DNA from: Calothrix membranacea FACHB-236
GTDB taxonomy: Bacteria > Cyanobacteriota > Cyanobacteriia > Cyanobacteriales > Nostocaceae
DNA length: 64,000 bases
Reading direction: 5' to 3'
NCBI RefSeq assembly: GCF_014696315.1
Contig: NZ_JACJPX010000013.1
Span: forward strand, 62,001 to 126,000
The notes under the pieces are model-generated. The model was given only the letters and a program-made list of their open reading frames with translations, did no database searches and was not told the origin of the DNA. Both the position numbers and the translations under genes were made by a program. Each line of letters opens with the position of its first letter. Position 1 is the first letter of the stretch. Positions 1 to 10,100 of the stretch are shown here, one piece after another.

Positions 1-986
1 CAGCCAAATCGTCACTACAGCTAAGTGACCGAAGTGAGCTGCGAATATCTTGCGGGAGATATCTTGTAGATCGCTTGTATGTGTATCAAAATCGTGGGCG
101 AGGGCGTGCAGGTTCCAAATCCATGTGGTGGTTTTGGGACCTCTGGCTAGAGTTCTGTCGAAGTGTCCAGGTTGTGCCCATCTCTCGAAAGAGGTAGGTA
201 CTGGATCGTTATCGACTATTACTTTTGCCTTTTTTTCCTCTCGCTCCGGAGGACTAATCGTCATTCGACCTCCTCTCAAGATAAGGAATGAGGAATCAGG
301 AAACCACAAAGTTAACCGTTATCGCATCCGCCAGATTTTCTGGGGGGGCGATGAAGACCCGATGTGGAAGTTTGTTTCTGTTGAATTATAAAGTCTTGAG
401 TTGTACATTGTTGGAGAGAATTTAACAATAATTCAAAATCACTGGAATAATTGTCTAATCTGCCTTTGAAGTTCAAACTAATTGACAAAAAGTCAATAGA
501 TTATCCATTTTATTTACAAACGATAACAATTCGTAAAACTTATGGTTTACTAGCGCACAGCAAGGGTTTCAGCGGTTGTGGTTGCTGTTGTGGTCTGCAA
601 ATTTGCTATCGGTAAAAAAAACTGTCAAGAAGAAGACATATTGCAGTAGTTATTAAAAAAACACAAAGTAAAGATTATTTGCTTTTCATAAACTGTATAA
701 ATTAACAAGGTATGAAGAAGGAACCAGGGCCTAGGTATTAGTATTTTTTATTCATATAGTTAGAAATTTTTTAGGTAATGCGCTCTGGGGGATTGGGCAT
801 TGGTAATGGGTAATTGGTAATTGGTATGGGGATGAGGAATTTCCCCTGTTTCCTTTGCTCGTTATACTCCCCTGCTCTCTTGTCCTCTTGTCACCCGCGC
901 CCATACTTTTGGGCTATAGTTCCCTATGGACACTTTGAGCCAAAATAATTTGTCAGTTGTTGGAAACTATACGCTGGGTGGAAGGC
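1..986. other. Left-edge region without a convincing gene
   Basis: No complete gene is supported here. The plus-strand frame beginning at base 3 is open from the window edge to a TAG at 195-197 and reads like a C-terminal tail: basic, Trp-rich, with [10 protein letters not shown] and ending PISRKR. It could be the end of a gene that starts outside the window. Another plus-strand frame is open over 50-391 and ends in a charged stretch (WGGDEDPMWKFVSVEL), but its start is weak and it overlaps the first frame. From about 400 to 780 the DNA is AT-rich and featureless. From about 785 to 900 it carries the 7-bp repeat and C-rich tract seen in many gaps of this window. Confidence 0.3.
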
Positions 987-2621
987 ATGAACTCGTGGCA
1001 CAAAGCAGTGTTAGAGAATCTCCTCTCTAGGAGGTTTGCTGTTGTGAGATGGTTAATAACATTTTTACTAGTCTTGAGTTTGGCAAGCTGTGGTGATAAA
1101 GCTGTCAGCCAAGATGTAGCTGTGGGTAATCGATCAACCCCACAACAAAGTTTTAAGGAATTTGCGGAAGTTTCTCCACCAGCAACAATTGAAGAACTGC
1201 GCTCCACATTGGATATCTACCAGCCACAGGTTGCTATAGTTACACCTCAAGCTGATGAAGTTTTGTCTGATAATCAGGTAACAGTCCGCTTTCAAGTTAA
1301 GGATCTGCCTATATTTAAAGATCCAAAATGGGAATTGGGGCCTCATCTCCATGTAATTTTGGATAATCAGCCATATATAGCTGTTTACGACTTAGATAAG
1401 CCATTAGTTTTCTCGGAATTATCTCCAGGAACTCACAGCTTGCGTGTGTTCGCGTCGCGCCCTTGGCATGAAAGTTTTAAAAATGAAGGTGCTTACGCCC
1501 AGATAAAATTTCACATCTTAGCCAGAACGGATGATAATAATCCCGATCCAGCACTACCTGTGCTAACCTACAGCCGTCCTAAAGGTGACTACGGTGCAGA
1601 ACCAATACTATTGGACTTTTATTTAACTAACGCTCCTCTGCACCTTGTTTCTCAAGAAAATTCCAACAGCGGAATCAGTGATTGGCGGATTCGTTGCACG
1701 ATTAATGGTGAAAGCTTTGTTCTCGATCGCTGGCAAGCAGTTTACCTCACAGGTTTCAAACCTGGTAAAAACTGGGTAAAGCTGGAATTTCTTGATAACC
1801 AGGGTAATCCTGTAAAAAATGTCTTTAATACTACAGTTGGGTTGATTAACTACCAGCCTAAAGGTAAAGATACCCTTTCACGAATTGTCAGCGGCGAACT
1901 CAAAGCTGATGATGTGCGTGGGATTGTTGATCCAAACTATACTCCGAAGCCACTACCTGCTGAACCTGCACCTAGCCCTGAACCCACACCTGAAACTAAG
2001 CCAACTCCAGCAATTGAGATTCCAGAAACACCGATAACAGAACCATCAGTTCTACCATCACCAGAAACTAGCCCAGAAGCACAGCCAGTTGTACCATCAC
2101 CTGCTGTGCCTGAATTACCTGAAGAAGTCACTCCACAACCGGAAAAAGCAAAAGGCGGATATTTCAAACGCCGTTCTCGCCCTACGGCTACACCATCTCC
2201 TAGCGTGTCGCCCACACTACCAGAGACAATTCCAACACCTGCGGCGACAGAATCACCTCAACCTCAAGTAACGCCAACACCTGCAGCGACGGAATCACCC
2301 CAGCCTCAGGTAACGCCAACACCTGCGGCGACAGAATCACCTCAACCTCAGGTAACGCCAACACCTACATTGACGGAATCACCCCAGCCTCAGGTAACGC
2401 CAACACCTACAGTGACGGAATCACCCCAGCCCCAGGTAAAACAACGAACAAGAACAGATTTGAGTAAATATTTCCAGCGTCGTCCACGCCCAACCCCTGA
2501 AACATCGCCCACTTTACCGCCCACACTACCGGAAATTATCGAACCTCCTGCACGTCAAACAGTGCCATCACCAGAAGCTACGCCAACACCTGCTGCTGAA
2601 GACGAAAGCGCTCAAGAATAG
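987..2621 (+). CDS. Proline-rich repeat lipoprotein, function unknown
   Basis: I do not recognise a characterised family. From the ATG at 987 the 544-residue product begins with a basic segment (SRR), a hydrophobic stretch (WLITFLLVLS) and a lipobox LASC, so Cys35 is the likely lipidated residue and the protein is probably anchored to a membrane facing the periplasm. Residues about 60-300 look globular (beta-rich, with DNQPYIAVYDLD and LSPGTHSLRVFA, a cadherin- or Ig-like flavour). The C-terminal 230 residues are Pro/Thr/Ser/Glu-rich, with five 14-residue repeats of the type TPTPAATESPQPQV and two similar blocks YFKRRSRP and YFQRRPRP, suggesting a flexible wall-spanning stalk. A TTG at 957 would add ten residues; the ATG is preferred. 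Its stop lies ten bases from the convergent glutaminase gene. Confidence 0.75.
   Translation: MNSWHKAVLENLLSRRFAVVRWLITFLLVLSLASCGDKAVSQDVAVGNRSTPQQSFKEFAEVSPPATIEELRSTLDIYQPQVAIVTPQADEVLSDNQVTVRFQVKDLPIFKDPKWELGPHLHVILDNQPYIAVYDLDKPLVFSELSPGTHSLRVFASRPWHESFKNEGAYAQIKFHILARTDDNNPDPALPVLTYSRPKGDYGAEPILLDFYLTNAPLHLVSQENSNSGISDWRIRCTINGESFVLDRWQAVYLTGFKPGKNWVKLEFLDNQGNPVKNVFNTTVGLINYQPKGKDTLSRIVSGELKADDVRGIVDPNYTPKPLPAEPAPSPEPTPETKPTPAIEIPETPITEPSVLPSPETSPEAQPVVPSPAVPELPEEVTPQPEKAKGGYFKRRSRPTATPSPSVSPTLPETIPTPAATESPQPQVTPTPAATESPQPQVTPTPAATESPQPQVTPTPTLTESPQPQVTPTPTVTESPQPQVKQRTRTDLSKYFQRRPRPTPETSPTLPPTLPEIIEPPARQTVPSPEATPTPAAEDESAQE
2232..2441 (+). repeat. Five tandem 42-bp repeats inside the lipoprotein gene
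   Basis: Five in-frame 42-bp units encode (T/P)TPAATESPQPQV-type 14-residue repeats. The first three are nearly identical (AAT), the fourth and fifth vary (TLT, TVT). Synonymous differences such as ctcaacctcaa versus cccagcctcag alternate between units, which suggests past unequal recombination. Copy number probably varies between strains. Confidence 0.9.
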
Positions 2622-2631
2622 TGGTTAGGAT

Positions 2632-3519
2632 TTACCCAAAAATACTTAAATTGAGGTTTTGGGCTAAAACTTCTATAAACGCCAGCCCTGCAACAGGATT
2701 ACCTACTTTATCTAAGGCGGGGCTATAACAAGCGATCGCACCTTCACCTGGTACTATTGCTACCAGCCCCCCACCAATACCAGATTTCATTGGTAGACCA
2801 ATTTTGACAGCAAACTCCGCAGATGCTTCATACAAGCCGCAGGTTAACATTACAGCGTTAACAATCCTGCGGTTTTTTGTGGCTAATAAGGAATTTTCAC
2901 AAGCTAAAAGTTTTCCCAGCTTGGCTAAATCTTCCACCGTACCAGAAAGACAGCATATTTGCTCGTATGTGTCAAGACCTATATCGAGGTTTTTCAGATG
3001 TCCGGTTTGCGCGAGATGATGAGCGATCGCTTGATTAGCTGGGGAACGAGTTAATCTTACTGAAGCTAGCATTAACTCATCTAACTTGAGTTGACAGCCA
3101 GCTAATTGGTTCATCCAGAGACAAAATTGCTGAGTGCGATCGCTTGCATTTTCTCCAGGTAATTTATCGGCTAGGGTAATTGCGCCACTATTAATCATGG
3201 GATTGCGGGGGTAACCGCGATCGCTCATTAATTGATCTAGAGAATTAAATGGCGCATCTGATGGTTCCACTCCTACCCATCGCAAAACCTTGTCAGCACC
3301 GAAATGTTCTAAGAGATAGAGTAGAGAAAAGGCTTTGATTACACTCATAAGGGGAAACACACAACGGGTATCACCTAAGCTGTAAGTTTGTCTCGTACCA
3401 CAACAGATGTGAACCGCAAACCAATAAGGGTTAGCCATATTCAATCGGGGAGTGCGATCGGCGACTCTTCCGCGATCGGCTTGGGATTTGGCTTGTTGTA
3501 CCCAAGCAGATAACTCCAT
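2632..3519 (-). CDS. glsA: Glutaminase (glutamine to glutamate and ammonia)
   Basis: A 295-residue cytoplasmic enzyme of the serine-dependent glutaminase family (beta-lactamase fold), which hydrolyses glutamine to glutamate and ammonia. Visible family features are the N-terminal GRVADRTPRL block, the catalytic Ser-x-x-Lys motif in PLMSVIKAFSL (Ser59, Lys62), NPMINSGAI, ENSLLATKN, and the C-terminal GLPMKSGIGGGLVAIVPG, where the Ser-Gly signature is found. Length matches the usual 300-310 residues. I chose the ATG at 3519 because the protein family normally starts near ELSAWV; a TTG at 3546 would add nine residues. The gene is convergent with the lipoprotein gene and divergent from the thioredoxin-NHL gene, so it is probably transcribed alone. 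It may return ammonia when glutamine is in excess. Confidence 0.9.
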   Translation of the reverse strand: MELSAWVQQAKSQADRGRVADRTPRLNMANPYWFAVHICCGTRQTYSLGDTRCVFPLMSVIKAFSLLYLLEHFGADKVLRWVGVEPSDAPFNSLDQLMSDRGYPRNPMINSGAITLADKLPGENASDRTQQFCLWMNQLAGCQLKLDELMLASVRLTRSPANQAIAHHLAQTGHLKNLDIGLDTYEQICCLSGTVEDLAKLGKLLACENSLLATKNRRIVNAVMLTCGLYEASAEFAVKIGLPMKSGIGGGLVAIVPGEGAIACYSPALDKVGNPVAGLAFIEVLAQNLNLSIFG

Positions 3520-3696
3520 AGTGGTGATTGCTGTCAGTCCTTTCAAAATAGATACAGCCCTTGCAAGATTTCTCGATAAAGTAAAAAGGCAACTCTAAAA
3601 GATGAGAATAGCCGAAGCCATTGCACATCAATTTGCATTGGTTGATAGGCTAGACACTTATTCATATGTCGTTTCATTTGGAATTTTAGATTATTT

Positions 3697-5214
3697 ATGA
3701 TGCCCCGTGTAAGAGCGCCAGAATTACCACAAAATAGTCCTTGGTTTAATACTGATACACCATTATCTATTAAGCAACTCAAGGGCAGAGTTGTAATTTT
3801 AGATTTCTGGACATACTGTTGTATAAATTGCCTGCATATCTTACCAGACTTAAAATATTTAGAACAAAAATATAAAGATAGTCTGACAGTTATTGGCGTT
3901 CATTCTGCAAAGTTTGATAACGAAAAAGAAACTGAAAATATTCGTCAAGCAATCTTGCGTTATGACATTGAACACCCGGTTGTAGTAGATAGTGGTTTTC
4001 GGGTTTGGCAAGAATATACTGTGCGTGCTTGGCCGACTTTAATGATTATCGATCCGCAAGGTTATGTAATTGGCTATGTTTCTGGTGAAGGACATCGTGA
4101 TACTTTAGATGAACTACTTGAAAAAGTGATTTCCGAACATCAAGAAAAAGGTACGATAAATTTTCAAGAACTCAGCCTAAATTTAGAAAAGCAGCGTCAA
4201 CCATTAATTACACCCTTAGCTTTTCCTGGTAAAGTATTAGCCACATCAGCAGGTTTATTTATTGCTGATTCTGGTCATCATCGCTTGGTAATGAGTAGCT
4301 TAGAAGGCGAAATAATAAATATTATTGGCACTGGTAAATCTGCTTTAACTGATGGTAATTTCAGTGAAGCTGAGTTTTCTTCACCTCAAGGAATGGCGTT
4401 TGATGCAGATAATCAAATTCTTTATGTTGCTGATACAGAAAACCATGCTTTGCGGCGAGTTGATTTACAGCGCCAAGTTGTAGAAACCATAGCAGGAACT
4501 GGTGAACAAAGTCGTAATATTCGCCCTGATGGTGGCGCTGGGTTGGAAACTAAATTAAATTCTCCTTGGGATTTAGTGAAGGTAGGAAATACTCTATTTA
4601 TTGCTATGGCTGGGCCGCATCAAATTTGGTCAATGAATTTAGAAACTGGTGTAATTAAAACTTATGCTGGTACTGGTGCAGAAGGTTATGTTGATGGTTC
4701 GCTAACTGAATCTGCTTTTGCTCAACCCAGTGGAATTAGTAGTAATGGCGAAGAATTATATATTGCTGATAGTGAAATAAGTTCAATTCGCGGTGTGGGA
4801 ATTATAGAACCGCGTTTAGTTAGAACTGTGTGCGGTAGCGGAGATTTATTTGGTTTTGGTGATGTTGATGGACAGGGTGAAAATGTCCGCTTACAGCATT
4901 GCTTAGGGGTGGAATATGCAGATAATTTTTTGTGGGTAGCAGATACTTATAATCACAAAATTAAATTAGTTAGTCCTAGCACTGGTAATTGTCAAACAAT
5001 TTTGGGTGATGGTGTCATGGGTTGGCAGGATGGACAAGGTAAAAATAGTAGATTTTTTGAGCCATCGGGATTGAGTGTTATGGGTTCAAAGTTATATATT
5101 GCTGATACGAATAATCATGCTATTCGTTGTGTTGATTTGAGTTCATTTGAGGTGACAACATTAAAGTTTCAGGGTTTGTGTGCGCCAGATGTTTGTGTTC
5201 CGTCTAATTTGTAG
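3697..5214 (+). CDS. Thioredoxin-like domain with NHL beta-propeller (NHLRC2-like)
   Basis: The 505-residue product has an N-terminal thioredoxin/TlpA-like domain (residues about 15-150) with WTYCCINC, giving a CxxC pair at Cys42 and Cys45, followed by WPTLMIIDP with the cis-proline of the fold. Residues about 165-490 contain five or six NHL repeats of the form GLFIADSGHHRLV, ILYVADTENHALRRV and LYIADTNNHAIRCV, expected to form a beta-propeller. This order matches animal NHLRC2 and its bacterial homologues; the precise substrate is unknown. There is no signal peptide or membrane segment, so it is predicted to be cytoplasmic. The ATG-ATG start at 3697 is the first in frame. The neighbouring glutaminase gene is divergent. 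Confidence 0.85.
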   Translation: MMPRVRAPELPQNSPWFNTDTPLSIKQLKGRVVILDFWTYCCINCLHILPDLKYLEQKYKDSLTVIGVHSAKFDNEKETENIRQAILRYDIEHPVVVDSGFRVWQEYTVRAWPTLMIIDPQGYVIGYVSGEGHRDTLDELLEKVISEHQEKGTINFQELSLNLEKQRQPLITPLAFPGKVLATSAGLFIADSGHHRLVMSSLEGEIINIIGTGKSALTDGNFSEAEFSSPQGMAFDADNQILYVADTENHALRRVDLQRQVVETIAGTGEQSRNIRPDGGAGLETKLNSPWDLVKVGNTLFIAMAGPHQIWSMNLETGVIKTYAGTGAEGYVDGSLTESAFAQPSGISSNGEELYIADSEISSIRGVGIIEPRLVRTVCGSGDLFGFGDVDGQGENVRLQHCLGVEYADNFLWVADTYNHKIKLVSPSTGNCQTILGDGVMGWQDGQGKNSRFFEPSGLSVMGSKLYIADTNNHAIRCVDLSSFEVTTLKFQGLCAPDVCVPSNL

Positions 5215-5319
5215 GATTATTTCTCACGCAAAGGCGCAAAGGCGCAAATTAACAATACCTATGCCTACGCCCCTGCGTGATATTTACATAGATAATAATT
5301 TAAATGGTGCTACTATCGG

Positions 5320-5853
5320 TCAAAGCTTTAAAGTGATATATTCAAGATTCTCAGTCTGGATTAGAAATTTATCTGCGTTGATACCTTTAGGAGTATCAAA
5401 TAGTAAATCTACAGAACGAGCTTCACCAGGAGAGAAAGGTTTACTTAGCAAATTAATATCATATTTGTACTCTTTATCCTTAATATCGTATTGATTACCT
5501 TTTGAATCAACTAATTTTGGGAATGCAAGATAATAACTTGCATCATCCTGACGTTGTCTTTTGCCACTTATGTTTTTAATGCTTACAGAGACAACTGTCC
5601 AAACTTCAGCTGCTTCATATGTCATATACTGTCCTTTAATTGTCTGTCCCGCATTTTTAACGCCTGTTATTCTCAGTTCCCAACCTTTAAGATTAACTTT
5701 GCCTTTGACTGCTTTAGAAGCTGTTTCAATTTTAGTAGTATCAGCAGCATTTGCTTGAGATGATGAAACTTCTAATTTTGCTTGAGGCGAAGGTGTACAG
5801 GCAGAAATTGTAATTAGCAATGCTGCAATAGGTAAGTGTTTAAATTTCTTCAT
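5320..5853 (-). CDS. DUF4352-type lipoprotein
   Basis: The 177-residue product starts with a short lipoprotein signal (MKKFKHLPIAALLITISAC, lipidated Cys19), a linker rich in Ser/Ala/Thr, and then a beta-rich domain. WTVVSVSIKNISGK, FPKLVDSKGNQYD and FSPGEARSVDLLFDTPKG are typical of the DUF4352/telomeric-repeat-binding-like immunoglobulin fold of secreted bacterial proteins. Its molecular role is not known. It probably sits on a membrane and faces the periplasm. It is convergent with the thioredoxin-NHL gene; the 105-bp gap contains a cyanobacterial 'gcgcaaag' repeat and no obvious hairpin. Confidence 0.75.
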   Translation of the reverse strand: MKKFKHLPIAALLITISACTPSPQAKLEVSSSQANAADTTKIETASKAVKGKVNLKGWELRITGVKNAGQTIKGQYMTYEAAEVWTVVSVSIKNISGKRQRQDDASYYLAFPKLVDSKGNQYDIKDKEYKYDINLLSKPFSPGEARSVDLLFDTPKGINADKFLIQTENLEYITLKL

Positions 5854-6199
5854 GGTTCTACTCGAGTTAGATATCTGAAATTCTTTAAGCCTTATGAAAG
5901 GTTTGTTATTAGAGTTCCCATAAGTTGACCAATATTAACAGATGAGTAAATCTCATAAGATAAACTAACTCTAATTTTTTAGGGTGAGGCTACTCAGTCA
6001 AAAATTACATCTAAAAAATTATGCTAATTAAATGTGGGATATTAATATTGCGTGCGTTAGTGATAGCGTAACGCACGAAAAGATTATTTTGTATCTTTAT
6101 TATATAATTTCCGTTTCAGTGTTTTTACAGATTTTTTATCATTATTAGGATATTAAAATATTATTTTGAAGTAATTGAATATATCATAACTAAATTATT
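5854..6199. other. AT-rich gap with a GTGCGTTA inverted repeat
   Basis: The gap upstream of the KGK gene is AT-rich. The only structure I see is an inverted repeat, cgtgcgtta at 6051-6059 and taacgcacg at 6069-6077, with a 9-nt loop. The same family of repeat recurs in altered form near 45660-45690. No promoter could be assigned with confidence. Confidence 0.5.
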
Positions 6200-6616
6200 A
6201 TGAATAATAATTTTACTGCTCTAGATTGTGATAATGATATCATTCTGATCGCCACAGACAGTTTTACAGTCAGTCGCTTAAAAGAGCTAATAATTAAAGG
6301 AATTCGAGAAAAACAACCTTTAAATGGTGGCAATAATGTGACTATTGCCACTTCGTCATTTATTTCTCATTTTCAAAATTTTAAGCTTTATGAGCAGAAT
6401 ATTAATATAGATGAAATAAAATTCCAAGTAGTCAAAGAATGTCAACTATTAAAAATAGGCAGCAAAGGTTGGCAATGCGGTAAGATAAAAATAATTATGT
6501 CTGTTTCACCTAGCAGGAAAAAACCAGATGATGTTTATTTAGAATTTTATCCTGATGAACCTCTTGAAGCAGAATCTCCTTTGGAAGATATTCGCAAAAT
6601 GATGCAAGTAGCATGA
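6200..6616 (+). CDS. KGK domain protein
   Basis: The 138-residue product belongs to the KGK family, a cyanobacterial domain of unknown function. The signature is LLKIGSKGWQCGKIKI near residues 85-100, in which the usual KGWqKGK has Cys in place of the middle Lys. It is followed by the typical acidic C-terminus (LEFYPDEPLEAESPLEDIRKM). There are no membrane segments or signal peptide. The stop codon overlaps the start of the downstream DUF952 gene by four bases (ATGA), so the two are almost certainly translated from one transcript. Confidence 0.7.
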   Translation: MNNNFTALDCDNDIILIATDSFTVSRLKELIIKGIREKQPLNGGNNVTIATSSFISHFQNFKLYEQNINIDEIKFQVVKECQLLKIGSKGWQCGKIKIIMSVSPSRKKPDDVYLEFYPDEPLEAESPLEDIRKMMQVA

Positions 6617-6963
6617 AAAGTATCCTCCATATTACGCAAATTGGAAAATGGGAAGAAGCGAAAATACTCGGAAGCTATTGCGCTGATTCTCTGGATAGTG
6701 AGGGTTTTATCCACTGTTCAGAAGCTAGTCAAATAGTGAAAGTTGCAAATAGATTTTTTAAGCATCAAAAGGGATTGCTAATACTATTTATTGATGCTGA
6801 TAAAGTGAAAGCTGAAGTGCGTTATGAGGAGGCGGAAATAGGTGAGTTATTTCCTCATATTTATGGAGAGTTAAATATTGATGCAGTGTTTCAGGTGATT
6901 GATTTTGAATGTGGAGAAGATGGTTTGTTTAATTTACCGCCAGAGGTTGTAAATTTAAGTTAA
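6613..6963 (+). CDS. DUF952 family protein
   Basis: A 116-residue cytoplasmic protein of the DUF952 family. Visible family features are the N-terminal ILHIT with a following Trp (KWEEA), the SLDSEGFIHCSEASQIVKVANRFF block, LLILFIDADKVKAEVRYE, and FPHIYGELNIDAVFQVIDF. The family is small and compact and its reaction is unknown; the conserved His/Cys (GFIHCS) and IYG residues suggest a binding pocket. The start overlaps the stop of the KGK gene by four bases, indicating translational coupling. Confidence 0.85.
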   Translation: MKSILHITQIGKWEEAKILGSYCADSLDSEGFIHCSEASQIVKVANRFFKHQKGLLILFIDADKVKAEVRYEEAEIGELFPHIYGELNIDAVFQVIDFECGEDGLFNLPPEVVNLS

Positions 6964-7140
6964 TTAACTGTGCAGCCAGAAATACGAAAAGTCTGATAAA
7001 TGAAGAGTTTACCGCTAATAAACGCTTAAAAATGCTGAGTACGAATACCTGATAATTATTGCTTGCGTAAATGTATGTAAATTATTATATTCTGCCTTTC
7101 TAGTTGGGAAATATAGGAAGTGAGCGCCCAACTCTAGGGA

Positions 7141-7146
7141 AAGGAG
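7141..7146 (+). promoter_or_regulatory. Ribosome binding site fixing the giant kinase start
   Basis: AAGGAG followed by eight bases and GTG at 7155. This supports GTG 7155 over the upstream in-frame TTG at 7104, which has no comparable site. Confidence 0.6.
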
Positions 7147-7154
7147 AAACGATA

Positions 7155-10100
7155 GTGTTAACTTCGATAATACCAGGTTATGACTTACTAGAAATTATAT
7201 CTGAAGGAATTAACACAACTGTTTACCGGGCTAGGTTGCAAAAAAACCAGCAGCGTGTAGTTCTAAAAGTTCTCAAGGCTGAATATCCCTCTTTTGAGCA
7301 AATTACTCGCTTCAAGCACGAATATAAAACTACAGAAAATATTAACTGTGAAGGTATTGTTAAAGTTTACAGCCTAGAGAGCTATCAAAATCAACTGGTG
7401 TTAGTAGCGGAAGACTTTGGTGGTATCAGTCTCAAACAGTTTCTCTGTTTGCAGCAGCTTGGTGAAGCTTCTTTTTTGAAGATTGCGGTGCAATTAGCTA
7501 AAGGGTTGTTGTCGCTACATCAGAATCGCATTATTCATAAAGATATTAAACCTGCAAATATTATTGTTAATCCCCAAACTGGAATTGTTAAAATTACAGA
7601 CTTTAGTATTGCATCACATTTAGATAAAGAAACACCACAACTGACAAATTCTCATCAGTTGGAAGGGACAGTTGCTTATATGTCTCCTGAACAAACGGGG
7701 AGAATGAATCGCGCCGTCGATTATCGCAGTGATTTTTATTCTTTGGGGATTACATTCTATGAGATGCTAACTGGTCAATTACCTTTTGTAACTGACGATT
7801 TACTGGAGATGTTTCACTCTCATATTGCCAAGCCAGTTACACCAATTGCACAGTTGAAACCAGAAGTTTCTAAAACAATCGCGGCGATTGTGATGAAATT
7901 AATAGCGAAAAATGCTGAAGACAGATATCAAAGCGCATTAGGACTATTAGCAGATTTAGAATTTTGTCTTGAGCAATTAGAAACTACAGGTAATATTCCT
8001 GATTTTATTCCCGGACAACGCGATCGCAGTTCTCAATTGCTCATCCCTCAACAATTATATGGCAGAGAATCAGAAGTGATCACCTTGCTGCAAGCATTTG
8101 AACGCATTAGCCAAGGTAAAAGCGAAATCATGTTGGTTTCTGGCTACTCTGGGATTGGGAAATCATCTCTGGTGAATGAGGTACAGAAACCTATCGTTAG
8201 ACAGAGGGGTTATTTTATTGATGGGAAATTCGATCAATTTAAACGCAATATCCCCTACGCTTCTGTGATCCAGGCTTTTCAATCTTTAATACAGCAATTA
8301 TTAACTGAAAGTAGCGACAGGTTAACAGCTTGGAAAGAAAAACTGCTGCAAGCGCTGGGTAACAATGGTCAAGTAATTATTGATGTGATTCCGGAAGTAG
8401 AATTAATTATTGGTAAACAGCCTGAAGTTCCACAGTTAGGTGCAGCAGAAAGCCTTAATCGCTTTCATCGCTTATTTCAGTCTTTTATTCAAGTTTTTGC
8501 TCAACAATCCCATCCTTTAGTATTATTTCTGGATGATTTACAATGGGCTGATTCTGCTTCTTTAAAATTAATTCAAGTGTTAATGACTAATCCAGATAGT
8601 CATTATTTGCTGTTAATTGGTGCATATCGAGATAACGAAGTCGGCCCCAGCCATCCATTGATTAAAACTTTAGAGGAAATTGCCCAAGCTGATACAGCTA
8701 TTAATAGTATTGTATTACGTCCATTAGAATTACCTTATCTCTATCAACTGCTAATAGATACTTTAGGGGATTCTGAAAAAATCCTAGAATTAGCAAAAAT
8801 TTTATTTAATAAAACTCAAGGTAATCCTTTCTTTTTAACCCAACTAATTAAAGCACTCTACCAAGAAAATCTGCTGCAATTTGATTTTCACCAAGGAATT
8901 TGGTGTTGGGATATACAGCAGATTCAAACGAAGAATCTTGTAGATAAAGATGTTGTCGAATTAGTTGCTAGAAACATTCAAAAGCTACCAGAAGCTACAC
9001 AAACAGCCCTACAGTTAGCCGCTTGTATTGGCAACCGTTTCAGTTTAGATGCATTAGCAACTATTAGCGCCAATAATTTGCAAAGACTAGCAGAAGCTTT
9101 GCAACCTGCTTTGCAATTAGGTCTGATTTTACCTTTGAATAATGAATATCGCATACCTTTACTATTTGCTACTGAAGAGTTAGCAGTTTTAGACTTTGAT
9201 GACTCTCATATTAGCTATAAATTTTTGCACGATCGCGTCCAACAAGCTGCCTATTCTCTCATTCCTAACCATCAAAGAAAAGTTACGCATTTAAAAATTG
9301 GGCAACAGTTGTTGCAAAATACACCTGCTGAGCAATTAGAGGAAAACATTTTTGATATTATTAATCAACTGAATGTGGGTGCTAGCTTAATCACCAAGCC
9401 ATCCCAAAAGCAACATTTGGCAGAATTAAATTTGCTGGCTGGTAAAAAAGCCAAAGCTGCTACAGCCTATTTAGTGGCGATCGCCTATTTAAATACTGGT
9501 ATAAAACTTTTAGCTGCAGATAGCTGGTTCAGTGAATATGACTTGACTTTAGCCTTGATGGTAGAAGCCGCAGAAGCAGCATATCTCGGTGGCGATTATC
9601 AGTTGATGGAGAATTTAACTAGTCAGGTATTGCAAAATGCCCGCACCTTAATTGATAAAGTGAAAATTTATGAGGTGAAAATTCAAGCTTATGTTGCCCA
9701 AAGTAGACAACCGGAAGCTATTAAAACAGCTTTAACTGTTTTAGAACTTTTGGGTGTAAGGTTCCCTGATGCGCCTAGCCAAACAGATATCACCGAAAGT
9801 TTGCAAGCAACACAACTGATATTAGCAGGCAGAAGTTTTGAGGATTTAATCGATCTACCAGCAATGACAGATCCGCAAATCTTAGCAGTGATGCGGATTA
9901 TCGCCACAGTAACGGCGGCTGTATATCAAGCAGTACCGATGCTGTTACCCTTAATTGTCTTTAAGCAGGTAAGACTATCAGTACAATATGGCAACGCCCC
10001 AGTTTCTACTCTCGCCTACGCTTGGTATGGAGTGATTCTCTGTGGAGTCATCGGTGATATCGAAGCAGGCGATCGCGCTGGGAAACTTGCATTAGGTTTG

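Noticed and set aside
105-125. tRNA T-arm-like sequence (ggttccaaatcc)
   Set aside because: No acceptor, D or anticodon stem could be drawn around it; no tRNA was found anywhere in the window.
50-391. Open frame of 113 codons at the left edge as a gene
   Set aside because: Weak start, no ribosome site and no recognisable motif; it overlaps another frame that looks more protein-like, so it is mentioned only within the edge region.
7104-7154. TTG 7104 as start of the first giant kinase
   Set aside because: A well-spaced AAGGAG lies directly before GTG 7155, and the paralogue's N-terminus aligns with the shorter form.
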